Assembly: GCA_018302185.1 (NCBI GenBank)
Contig: JAGVZX010000137.1
Location: forward strand, 1 to 5,971
Direction of reading: 5' to 3'
DNA: 5,971 nucleotides
DNA from: Candidatus Woesearchaeota archaeon
GTDB lineage: Archaea; Nanobdellota; Nanobdellia; Woesearchaeales; UBA10200
Shown here: one piece after another, positions 1-4,649 of the stretch
Numbering within the stretch: the first letter of the stretch is position 1
How the letters are laid out: the number at the start of each line of letters is the position of its first letter
Notes under the pieces: generated by a model
The model's database searches: none
Told to the model about the DNA's origin: nothing
The model's input: only the letters and a program-made list of their open reading frames with translations
Translations under genes and position numbers: made by a program

Positions 1-827
1 TTTATCCCATTTTTTGCTAATGCAATGCACTCATCAACAATATCCTGTATAGGCCTTAACATGAATGCATTCTTGACTGGCTCTGTGCAAAAACTGCATG
101 TTGCAGCATTGCAGCCGCGTGCTGTCTCAACATCTGCTATCATAAACTCAGAGTATTGTGGATGCTGCTTTACTACTTCTGCACCTAATATTGCCTGCTC
201 TCTTATGAATTTGTACATATTGGTTGCTTGCACATCTTCAGAGAAATTGTTTGCCATCAGCAGATCAAATTTGTATTCAAGATTAGGAACAACCAAGTCA
301 AATCCATACTTCAGCATCGCTGTATTCTGTTGTGTTGCTAATCTGCCTCCAAACAATCCTTCTCCTGCCATTGCGCTTGGACCAGTTAGAACTTTTAAGC
401 ATTTTAAATCTTTGATGAACATAGAGATTTCTGACAAAGTCCCTGGAAGCGCACTTAAGTATTTGCCAGGTGTCTGGACTCCACCGACTACAATCAGCAC
501 ATCTGTTGTATCAAGAATTTTTTGTATGTTGGGGTAGTTTTTCGACAGGTTTGCAATGCGGATATTTGTAGTTGCTGTGTTTTTTATCTTGTTGTTGTAG
601 AATTTATGCAGACGGATGTCATCAATAGTGAGATAGAAATAATCGTGCTGTGTATTATCTATATTTTGTTTGATATTATTATCTTTACTCTCATTATTGC
701 TTTTTATATTGTCCCTGTTATATTTCAAAATAGCTCCAGCAATGTATCGTGGGTAAGTTATCAAATACGGTGGCACACCTAATCCAGAAGGCTCATCTGT
801 ATAACAGTCTAATATTGTAAAACGCAT
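1..827 (-). CDS. Radical SAM protein, COG1031-like (3' end cut by window edge)
   Basis: The reading frame is open from the ATG at 827-825 to the left edge, giving 275 residues with no stop, so the C-terminal part is missing. The N-terminus (ILDCYTDEPSGLGVPPYL, then TYPRYIAG, residues 5-31) matches my memory of the archaeal COG1031 radical SAM family, which ends in a helix-hairpin-helix. A glycine-rich segment VLIVVGGVQTPGKY (110-123) and GPSAMAGEG (149-157) follow. The putative 4Fe-4S site is at 236-250, ARGCNAATCSFCTEP, with Cys239, Cys244 and Cys247, a CX4CX2C spacing instead of the usual CX3CX2C. Residues 36-62 are a low-complexity Asn/Lys-rich insert. Such enzymes would cleave S-adenosylmethionine to a 5'-deoxyadenosyl radical; the substrate of this family is unknown to me. 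AGGAG lies 8 bases before the ATG. The gene is divergent from carS. Confidence 0.85.
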   Translation of the reverse strand, partial: MRFTILDCYTDEPSGLGVPPYLITYPRYIAGAILKYNRDNIKSNNESKDNNIKQNIDNTQHDYFYLTIDDIRLHKFYNNKIKNTATTNIRIANLSKNYPNIQKILDTTDVLIVVGGVQTPGKYLSALPGTLSEISMFIKDLKCLKVLTGPSAMAGEGLFGGRLATQQNTAMLKYGFDLVVPNLEYKFDLLMANNFSEDVQATNMYKFIREQAILGAEVVKQHPQYSEFMIADVETARGCNAATCSFCTEPVKNAFMLRPIQDIVDECIALAKNGI

Positions 828-877
828 GTTATTCTCTCCTCAGTTATCAGCTCTTATTCAGAAAAAATCGACGAGAG

Positions 878-885
878 ATTATAAA
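878..885 (-). promoter_or_regulatory. Probable TATA box of the radical SAM gene
   Basis: On the minus strand the sequence reads TTTATAAT, centred about 54 bases before the ATG at 827. An archaeal start site about 26 bases downstream would fall near 855, leaving a leader of about 28 bases. That leader contains the AGGAG at 840-836. The assignment rests on spacing and sequence only. Confidence 0.45.
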
Positions 886-909
886 GATTGTGGAAAAATT
901 GCAAAAGTA

Positions 910-917
910 TTATATAT
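910..917 (+). promoter_or_regulatory. TATA box of carS
   Basis: TTATATAT is preceded by the A-rich GCAAAAG at 901-907, which fits a TFB recognition element. The centre lies about 30 bases before the ATG at 944, so transcription would begin within a few bases of the start codon. The mRNA would then be leaderless or nearly so. This also argues against starting the protein at the TTG at 929, only about 15 bases from the TATA centre. Confidence 0.55.
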
Positions 918-943
918 CTTAACAACTCTTGTTAAAGATCAAA

Positions 944-1537
944 ATGAACCAAATTGCCTTATTATTGTTGCAATCATTCTACTTGCTTCTGCCAGCTTAT
1001 TTTGCTAACATGGCACCTGTCATCTTCAGGAGAGTTAATTTTCTAAATCTGCCTGTTGATTTTGGATATACTCTAAAGATTAAAAAACTAGCTAATAGGT
1101 CTAACAATAAGCACAAGAAGAATACAAAAGACAGGATATTCGGCGACCATAAGACATGGCGCGGACTCTTTTTTGCAACTGTTACTGGTATAGTAATTGC
1201 GTTCATCCAGTACTTAATCCAATATCACTCTTTTATTTCTGCACTAAAAATGTTTCCTTATAATAACTGGCCATTGATTGGCTTTTTGCTTGGCTTCGGT
1301 GCAATCTTTGGAGATCTGGTCAAGAGCTTTTTCAAGAGAAGGCTGCACATAGATGACGGAAAGCCGTTGTATTTCTTTGACCAGCTAGATTATGTTGCTG
1401 GCAGCTATTTGTTTCTCTCACTTTATTATGTCGTTAGTCTAGAGATAATTGTTGCATCTGTTGTATTGAGTTTTAGCTTGACTGTTATAGTCAATCATCT
1501 CTCTTTTTATTTAGGGTTTAGGAAAGAGAAGTGGTAA
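944..1537 (+). CDS. carS: CDP-archaeol synthase
   Basis: CarS transfers CMP from CTP to 2,3-di-O-geranylgeranylglyceryl phosphate to make CDP-archaeol, the activated precursor of archaeal ether phospholipids. It is an integral membrane enzyme. The 197-residue protein has the expected five hydrophobic segments, at about 3-22, 75-93, 108-128, 149-165 and 167-190. Diagnostic motifs are FGDHKTWRG (66-74), FGDLVKSFFKRR (122-133) and FFDQLDYVAGS (144-154), whose Asp, Lys and Arg residues form the nucleotide and metal site in this family. The N-terminus LLPAYFANMAPV (15-26) is also typical. I chose the ATG at 944 because family members begin just before this first membrane segment and because of the TATA spacing; a TTG at 929 would add five residues. 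A basic Asn/Lys-rich stretch at 43-62 seems longer than usual. Convergent with the winged-helix gene. Confidence 0.93.
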   Translation: MNQIALLLLQSFYLLLPAYFANMAPVIFRRVNFLNLPVDFGYTLKIKKLANRSNNKHKKNTKDRIFGDHKTWRGLFFATVTGIVIAFIQYLIQYHSFISALKMFPYNNWPLIGFLLGFGAIFGDLVKSFFKRRLHIDDGKPLYFFDQLDYVAGSYLFLSLYYVVSLEIIVASVVLSFSLTVIVNHLSFYLGFRKEKW

Positions 1538-1538
1538 A

Positions 1539-1916
1539 TCACTTCAAACTAAGCACAGTCTGCACTTTCTTTGTGAATTTCCTCATATCATTTGACTTAA
1601 TTATATCTGCAACGTTTAAGTAAGGAGCAAAATCATGCTCAATCTTCTCAAACATCTTTTTGCCTTTTGGAGTCAGTGCAAGGTTCTTGTTTTCATAACT
1701 GACAAGTTTCTTTTTTTCAAGATACTCCAACTGCTTGTAAAGTGTCCTTTCTGTCCTTGTAGTAATGTGCGCTTTTGTAGCAAGCTCAATAAAAGACGCC
1801 TTTGAGATAAATGCCTCTAATGGTTTGTCATTGAACTGTTTAGAGAACTCAATGTATGTCCTTCCAAGCGTAAATAGGATGAACTTCTGCGCGCGAGAAT
1901 GATTGATGTCTGCCAT
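1539..1916 (-). CDS. Winged helix-turn-helix protein, possible transcription regulator
   Basis: This 125-residue basic protein has no membrane segment. Residues about 37-92 read as a winged helix-turn-helix: a helix with FIELATKAHI (42-51), a candidate recognition helix TERTLYKQLEYLEKKK (55-70), and a wing LVSYENKNLALTPKGKKMF (71-89). The LTPKGKKMF ending is common in MarR/PadR-like archaeal regulators. The N-terminal 36 residues and the tail (95-125) are predicted helical and may serve dimerisation. It may bind DNA as a regulator, but the target is unknown. I do not recognise a named family. The start ATG at 1916 is preceded by a G-rich AAGGGGG four bases upstream. Its 3' end lies one base from that of carS, so the two transcripts probably overlap. 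Confidence 0.72.
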   Translation of the reverse strand: MADINHSRAQKFILFTLGRTYIEFSKQFNDKPLEAFISKASFIELATKAHITTRTERTLYKQLEYLEKKKLVSYENKNLALTPKGKKMFEKIEHDFAPYLNVADIIKSNDMRKFTKKVQTVLSLK

Positions 1917-1949
1917 ATTGCCCCCTTGAGGACAAGTAGAGATGATAAG

Positions 1950-1958
1950 TATTTAAAG
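1950..1958 (-). promoter_or_regulatory. Probable TATA box of the winged-helix gene
   Basis: On the minus strand CTTTAAATA is centred about 38 bases before the ATG at 1916. A start site near 1927 would give a leader of about 11 bases, consisting mostly of the G-run at 1921-1925. It lies in the 82-base gap after the DUF357 stop, so this gene can be transcribed independently. Confidence 0.45.
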
Positions 1959-1998
1959 ATTGCTGTGATAATCGAGAATTTAGGTATAACTAATGTTT

Positions 1999-2301
1999 TC
2001 AATCAACAGTAAACAATTCAGAATCATGCCCGACATCAAACAATCCTATCCTAGCGCCTGCATCTAACCATCCATGGGCATAATTAAGCGCAGCAAACGC
2101 AGTAACAATATCTCCTTTCTTTGCAAAATGTTTTGCATCATCATAATACCTAGTAGCCATATCTAGAAAATCTTCAGCAGCTTTCTGCCAATCTAAATCT
2201 TTAGGTGCTTTTTTTACAATCTTGACTTTCTTCAAAGCTCTGCCTGTAACGTCAAAGTATTTCTCCAGCTTTTGCTTTGTAATAATATCAGTAGGGTTCA
2301 T
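1999..2301 (-). CDS. DUF357 family protein
   Basis: A 100-residue soluble protein of the archaeal DUF357 family, whose biochemical role is not established. The signature is in the C-terminal half: AAEDFLDMATRYYDDAKHF (41-59), KKGDIVTAFAALNYAHGWLD (61-80) and AGARIGLFDV (81-90). It is predicted to be largely helical. An in-frame ATG seven codons upstream (2322) would add MYLVCTK. I prefer the ATG at 2301 because a TATA box at 2325-2332 sits 27 bases before it and almost touches the upstream ATG, so an mRNA from this promoter could not include the earlier codon. The gene follows DUF655 on the same strand but with a 116-base gap and its own promoter. Family assignment is from remembered sequence character. 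Confidence 0.85.
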   Translation of the reverse strand: MNPTDIITKQKLEKYFDVTGRALKKVKIVKKAPKDLDWQKAAEDFLDMATRYYDDAKHFAKKGDIVTAFAALNYAHGWLDAGARIGLFDVGHDSELFTVD

Positions 2302-2324
2302 TTTAGTACATACTAAGTACATAG

Positions 2325-2332
2325 TTATATAT
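2325..2332 (-). promoter_or_regulatory. TATA box of the DUF357 gene, implies leaderless mRNA
   Basis: ATATATAA on the minus strand is centred 27-28 bases before the ATG at 2301. This is the spacing expected when transcription begins at the start codon itself. No Shine-Dalgarno motif precedes that ATG (ACTAAA only), which fits a leaderless transcript. Confidence 0.6.
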
Positions 2333-2417
2333 GAATATTTCTGTGTTTGTATCTAATTAATCTCATACTATCGTTTAAATTAAAGTTTAATCAGAACTAA
2401 GCAAATAGAACTATCTT

Positions 2418-3008
2418 TCAATGGAAATGCGCAGTATGCTCTACAAAGATATAATGCTTTTCTTCGCCTGTTATCTCCTGTATTATCCTTTTGACTATGA
2501 TCTTCTCAGGGTCTGGCATCAATTTTACTCTTGCTTTGATGTCAGCAAAACTTTCAAATGGCTTGTCTTTTCTTGCTTCAATTATCTCCCACATATGTTT
2601 TTTCCCCAAGCCTGGCAATAGTTCTAGCTGGTGCATCCTTGTTGTCAAAGGCTGCGCTTTATTGAAAAAGTCCACAAATGTTTTTGGATTCTTGCCAAGA
2701 ATATCCTTTATAACAAATTCAAGCTCTGAGTTTGCAGTTGATGTCAATCTGTCAATTGGCAATTTCCCTATGATGTGGTGTATCTTATCTCTCTTTCCCT
2801 CGCCGATATAAACTTCTTCATATGGCTGTAAGAAGACTTCTTTCTTTGGAACAAGCTCTAATAATACGAAATGATTCTTGCCGATCGCCTGTACAATTGC
2901 ACTCTTTCTGTGCATAGGTCTTGTGTCATTTGGATAGCCGTTCGGAAGATAATCTAGCACGATTACATTCTCTTCTTTCTGTACCTGTGATCTTTTTAGT
3001 TCTTCCAT
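2418..3008 (-). CDS. DUF655 protein, predicted OB-fold/helix-hairpin-helix nucleic-acid-binding protein
   Basis: A 196-residue protein of the archaeal DUF655 family (COG1491). The N-terminal part, about 10-80, is beta-rich with VIVLDYLPNGYPND (15-28) and residues around HFVLLELVPK (46-55), as expected for an OB-like fold. The C-terminal part holds a helix-hairpin-helix, LELLPGLGKKHMWEIIEAR (128-146), followed by PFESFADIKARV (150-161). These modules predict binding to RNA or DNA. The family is usually encoded beside eL21, rpo4 and ksgA, which suggests a role in translation or ribosome maturation; that is inference from context. Here it lies 123 bases after rpo4 with its own TATA box, so coupling looks loose. 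The tail is histidine-rich (HTAHFH). Start at the ATG at 3008, which follows a GGTTAAA stretch. Confidence 0.88.
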   Translation of the reverse strand: MEELKRSQVQKEENVIVLDYLPNGYPNDTRPMHRKSAIVQAIGKNHFVLLELVPKKEVFLQPYEEVYIGEGKRDKIHHIIGKLPIDRLTSTANSELEFVIKDILGKNPKTFVDFFNKAQPLTTRMHQLELLPGLGKKHMWEIIEARKDKPFESFADIKARVKLMPDPEKIIVKRIIQEITGEEKHYIFVEHTAHFH

Positions 3009-3051
3009 TTTAACCAGATAATTGCTTCTTGATTGAGTATTGCTTTATTAT

Positions 3052-3059
3052 TATATAAA
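3052..3059 (-). promoter_or_regulatory. TATA box upstream of DUF655
   Basis: TTTATATA on the minus strand, preceded by the A-rich CTAAAAA, forms a strong archaeal promoter match. The centre lies about 47 bases before the ATG at 3008, so transcription would start near 3028 with a leader of about 20 bases. It gives DUF655 transcription independent of rpo4. Confidence 0.55.
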
Positions 3060-3131
3060 TTTTTAGTATTTTAACCTTCTTGTGAATAACTCTTCATAAT
3101 CTCTTGTCATAAGATAGGAAATAAGTTTTGG

Positions 3132-3485
3132 TTATTTAGCTGTACTATACTCTGCCAGCACATCCACTATCTTTTTCAGATTTTCCTTGGTTACACTTAG
3201 CGTGTATCCCTGTAGAATTACTTTTAGCTCTTCAGCTGTCTTTGGATTCAGATCTAAGATTTTGCAGATATGCTCTTCCTTTAATCTAGGAACCTCAAGC
3301 TTACTTATCTTTTTCTTTATCTCCTCTGCTTTAGTATAATCAAACTCAAGAACCTGAGATATATATTCTTCTGTCTTATTTGCTCTGAAATTTAACTCAG
3401 TGTCGCGCTTTTTTACGTTTTCCAGCTCTAACTTCAGTTCTGCCATGGAAATCGGATGTTCGCTTATCAGATGTGGTTTTGCCAT
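3132..3485 (-). CDS. rpo4: DNA-directed RNA polymerase subunit Rpo4 (RpoF, Rpb4-like)
   Basis: Rpo4 pairs with Rpo7 (RpoE) to form the stalk of archaeal RNA polymerase, which helps open complex formation and binds emerging RNA. The 117-residue length is normal. Family features are ISEHPISMAELKLEL (7-21), KKRDTELNFRANKTEEYI (25-42), the conserved VPRLKEEHICKILDL (65-79) and the C-terminal LQGYTLSVTKENLKKIVDVL (91-110), an HRDC-like helical fold. The start ATG at 3485 follows the eL21 stop by 25 bases, so co-transcription is likely. An ATATAAAA on the minus strand at 3516-3509, overlapping the eL21 stop codon, is 27 bases from this ATG and could also drive a leaderless rpo4 mRNA. GGT at about 10 bases upstream is a weak ribosome site. 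Confidence 0.95.
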   Translation of the reverse strand: MAKPHLISEHPISMAELKLELENVKKRDTELNFRANKTEEYISQVLEFDYTKAEEIKKKISKLEVPRLKEEHICKILDLNPKTAEELKVILQGYTLSVTKENLKKIVDVLAEYSTAK

Positions 3486-3510
3486 TTTAGTTACCTTTAG
3501 ATACTATCTT

Positions 3511-3789
3511 TTATATCTTGCTTAACTTATCTGTTAACTTAACAAGCTTCAAATGTACAGGATGCACGATCAATATCTTTGCCTTATTAAGGTCATTCAT
3601 CTCAACCTTATAGCATTCTCCCTGTTTCTCTCTGACGATGCCAACTTTGCTGTGAAATCTTGGAAGATACATGCCATTTTGGATAGCAGGCTCTGCGCTT
3701 AAGTATACGCTATCTCCTTCTTTAAAGCTCTGGAAATATCTTCGTATGCTTATCTTGCCTTTCTGCCTGAAATGCTTTTTCAGCTTAAT
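3511..3789 (-). CDS. rpl21e: Large-subunit ribosomal protein eL21 (L21e), no canonical start
   Basis: The conserved body is unmistakable: KLKKHFRQKGKISIRRYFQ, SFKEGDSVYL, PRFHSKVGIVREKQGECY and ILIVHPVHLKL, ending at a stop at 3513-3511. eL21 is a small basic protein of the 50S subunit. No ATG, GTG or TTG lies in frame before the conserved part; the first in-frame ATG (in NGMYLPRF) would give only 53 residues. The listed boundary uses the ATT at 3789-3787, giving about 92 residues, because a strong TATA box at 3824-3817 predicts a transcript start near 3795. The alternative is an ATG at 3817 in another frame. It encodes MLAIFKFKTH before a TAA, and resembles the family N-terminus (FRRKTR.KLKKH) just before KLKKH, as if two bases were lost. 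The product call is firm; the 5' end is not. Confidence 0.88.
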   Translation of the reverse strand: MKLKKHFRQKGKISIRRYFQSFKEGDSVYLSAEPAIQNGMYLPRFHSKVGIVREKQGECYKVEMNDLNKAKILIVHPVHLKLVKLTDKLSKI

Positions 3790-3816
3790 GTGTTTTAAAC
3801 TTAAAAATAGCCAGCA

Positions 3817-3833
3817 TATATAAAAAGCTTTCG
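3817..3833 (-). promoter_or_regulatory. BRE/TATA-like promoter at the 5' end of eL21
   Basis: On the minus strand CGAAAGCTTTTTATATA combines an A-rich TFB element with a TATA box. It is the best promoter match near the eL21-rpo4 genes. Start-site spacing points to about 3795, a few bases before the ATT and CTG codons in the eL21 frame. It conflicts with using the ATG at 3817, which directly abuts the box. Confidence 0.5.
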
Positions 3834-3865
3834 TAGTTGAAAGTTATTACTACTCTAAAAACAAA

Positions 3866-3878
3866 ACATTTAAATATC
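3866..3878. promoter_or_regulatory. Possible bidirectional TATA element between eL21 and sepF
   Basis: The core ATTTAAAT is its own reverse complement, so it could serve both directions. On the plus strand it would start a sepF transcript near 3898 with a leader of about 70 bases. On the minus strand it would start near 3846 and could then include the ATG at 3817 of the eL21 region. Other AT-rich candidates for sepF lie at 3896-3918, so the choice is uncertain. Confidence 0.35.
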
Positions 3879-3950
3879 TGCATGACTAACTGAATGAAAT
3901 AATAAATAATATTAAAAAATAGAGAGTGAAACACGGATAAGGCAGCATTG

Positions 3951-3958
3951 AAAGGAGG
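3951..3958 (+). promoter_or_regulatory. Strong Shine-Dalgarno site of sepF
   Basis: AAAGGAGG lies nine bases before the ATG at 3968 and is close to a full anti-16S match. It is the strongest ribosome binding site in the window. It contrasts with the apparently leaderless genes to the left and fixes the sepF start. Confidence 0.8.
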
Positions 3959-3967
3959 CGTTTAAAA

Positions 3968-4405
3968 ATGGCAGGATTTCTATCACAGTTAAAAACAAAG
4001 TTCGGCAAGGTTGTCGGCGGAGAGGAAGATTCTTCAGGCGATGCAGGCAGTGAATATGTCGAGCTTGGCCCAGAGACACAGGTTGAAGGCAGCTCAAAGA
4101 TTGTTGTCAGGCCATTTGTGCTTGAGACATTTGAAGACATCAAAGGCATTCTTGATTCATTGAGAGAAGGATATACTATCGCTCTTGTTAATATTAGGCC
4201 ATTGAAAGACAAAGACCTAGTTGAGCTAAAGAGAGCAGTCAACAAGTTAAAGAAGACAACTGATGCTATCGAAGGGGATATTGCAGGATTTGGAGATGAC
4301 TGGGTTGTTGTTACACCAAGCTTTGCTTCAATCTACAGGAACAAGGAGACAACTGACGTCAAGGAAGACGCTGCATCAAAAGCAGAAGCTGTCCAGGAGT
4401 ATTAG
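3968..4405 (+). CDS. sepF: Archaeal cell division protein SepF
   Basis: SepF tethers FtsZ filaments to the cytoplasmic face of the membrane at the division site in archaea that divide with FtsZ. The 145-residue protein has the expected order. An N-terminal amphipathic membrane-targeting helix (MAGFLSQLKTKFGKVV, 1-16) comes first, then an acidic/Gly-Ser linker (17-42). The conserved alpha/beta core follows (about 43-124), with SKIVVRPFVLETFEDIKGIL (43-62), EGYTIALVNIRPLKDKDLVE (67-86), LKRAVNKLKKTTDAIEGDIA (87-106) and FGDDWVVVTPSFASIYR (108-124). An acidic tail of about 20 residues (125-145) ends it. The start is fixed by the SD site. It is divergent from eL21-rpo4 and followed by T-runs, so it is probably monocistronic. 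No ftsZ is visible in the window. Confidence 0.92.
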   Translation: MAGFLSQLKTKFGKVVGGEEDSSGDAGSEYVELGPETQVEGSSKIVVRPFVLETFEDIKGILDSLREGYTIALVNIRPLKDKDLVELKRAVNKLKKTTDAIEGDIAGFGDDWVVVTPSFASIYRNKETTDVKEDAASKAEAVQEY

Positions 4406-4418
4406 AAGTTCTGTTGAG

Positions 4419-4441
4419 TTTTTTTTGGTTGATTGTTTTTT
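4419..4441 (+). terminator. T-rich terminator after sepF
   Basis: Two T-runs, eight T at 4419-4426 and six T at 4436-4441, lie 14-36 bases after the sepF stop. More T-rich sequence follows to about 4500. Archaeal RNA polymerase terminates at such oligo-T stretches without a hairpin, and none is evident here. Confidence 0.65.
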
Positions 4442-4572
4442 AATGTTTTCTTATTTTACTTTATTTTTCTAAGAATTAATCTGTATTCTTATTTTTTCTA
4501 AGTTATTATTAGTCTTTAATCATCATCTTTTATGGTCCTATATCCAGTCTTATCTTAAAATTCAGGACAATA

Positions 4573-4582
4573 TTTTTAAAAG
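4573..4582 (+). promoter_or_regulatory. Possible TATA box of the methyltransferase-like gene
   Basis: TTTTTAAAAG is an imperfect TATA-like element. Spacing predicts a start near 4603, which would give a leader of about 45 bases beginning just at the hairpin at 4604. The rest of the gap (4406-4649) shows only AT-rich sequence and no small gene that I can support. Confidence 0.35.
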
Positions 4583-4598
4583 ATTCTTAATTTTTAGG

Positions 4599-4638
4599 CT
4601 TAGAAGAGGTGAAGATTCATCTCTTAGGCTTTTCTAAG
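4599..4638 (+). promoter_or_regulatory. Leader hairpin next to the ribosome binding site
   Basis: AAGAGGTGA (4604-4612) pairs with TCATCTCTT (4617-4625) over nine base pairs, including one G-U, with loop AGAT. CTTAGAA (4599-4605) can also pair with TTCTAAG (4632-4638). The second arm runs into the Shine-Dalgarno AAGGGAG (4636-4642), seven bases before the ATG at 4650. The heptamer TTAGGCT is directly repeated at 4594 and 4624. A structure in this position could regulate initiation, but this is inference from pairing done by eye. Confidence 0.5.
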
Positions 4639-4649
4639 GGAGTTATATA

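Noticed and set aside
25..537. Plus-strand open frame of 170 codons
   Set aside because: It lies antisense to the radical SAM frame, which has clear family motifs. The plus-strand translation is rich in Cys and Ser and has no recognisable motif.
522..1008. Plus-strand open frames at 522-782 and 826-1008
   Set aside because: The first is antisense to the Asn/Lys-rich insert of the radical SAM gene, which explains its hydrophobic translation. The second covers the divergent promoter region and overlaps the start of carS in another frame.
2374..2391. Overlapping AT palindromes TTTAAATTAAA and ATTAAAGTTTAAT upstream of DUF357
   Set aside because: Made only of A/T with one G, in an AT-rich gap, and more than 40 bases upstream of the TATA box. 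Such palindromes are expected by chance.
3063..3110. Minus-strand 15-codon frame (MTRDYEELFTRRLKY) between rpo4 and DUF655
   Set aside because: Too short to support as a gene, with no ribosome site seen, and its end runs close to the DUF655 TATA box. It may be chance.
3886..4245. Minus-strand open frames across sepF
   Set aside because: They are antisense shadows of sepF, which has a full SD site and conserved core.
4516..4528. C-box-like AAGATGATGA on the minus strand, candidate C/D box guide RNA
   Set aside because: No D box (CTGA) or matching C'/D' pair follows at the right distance, so a guide RNA is not supported.
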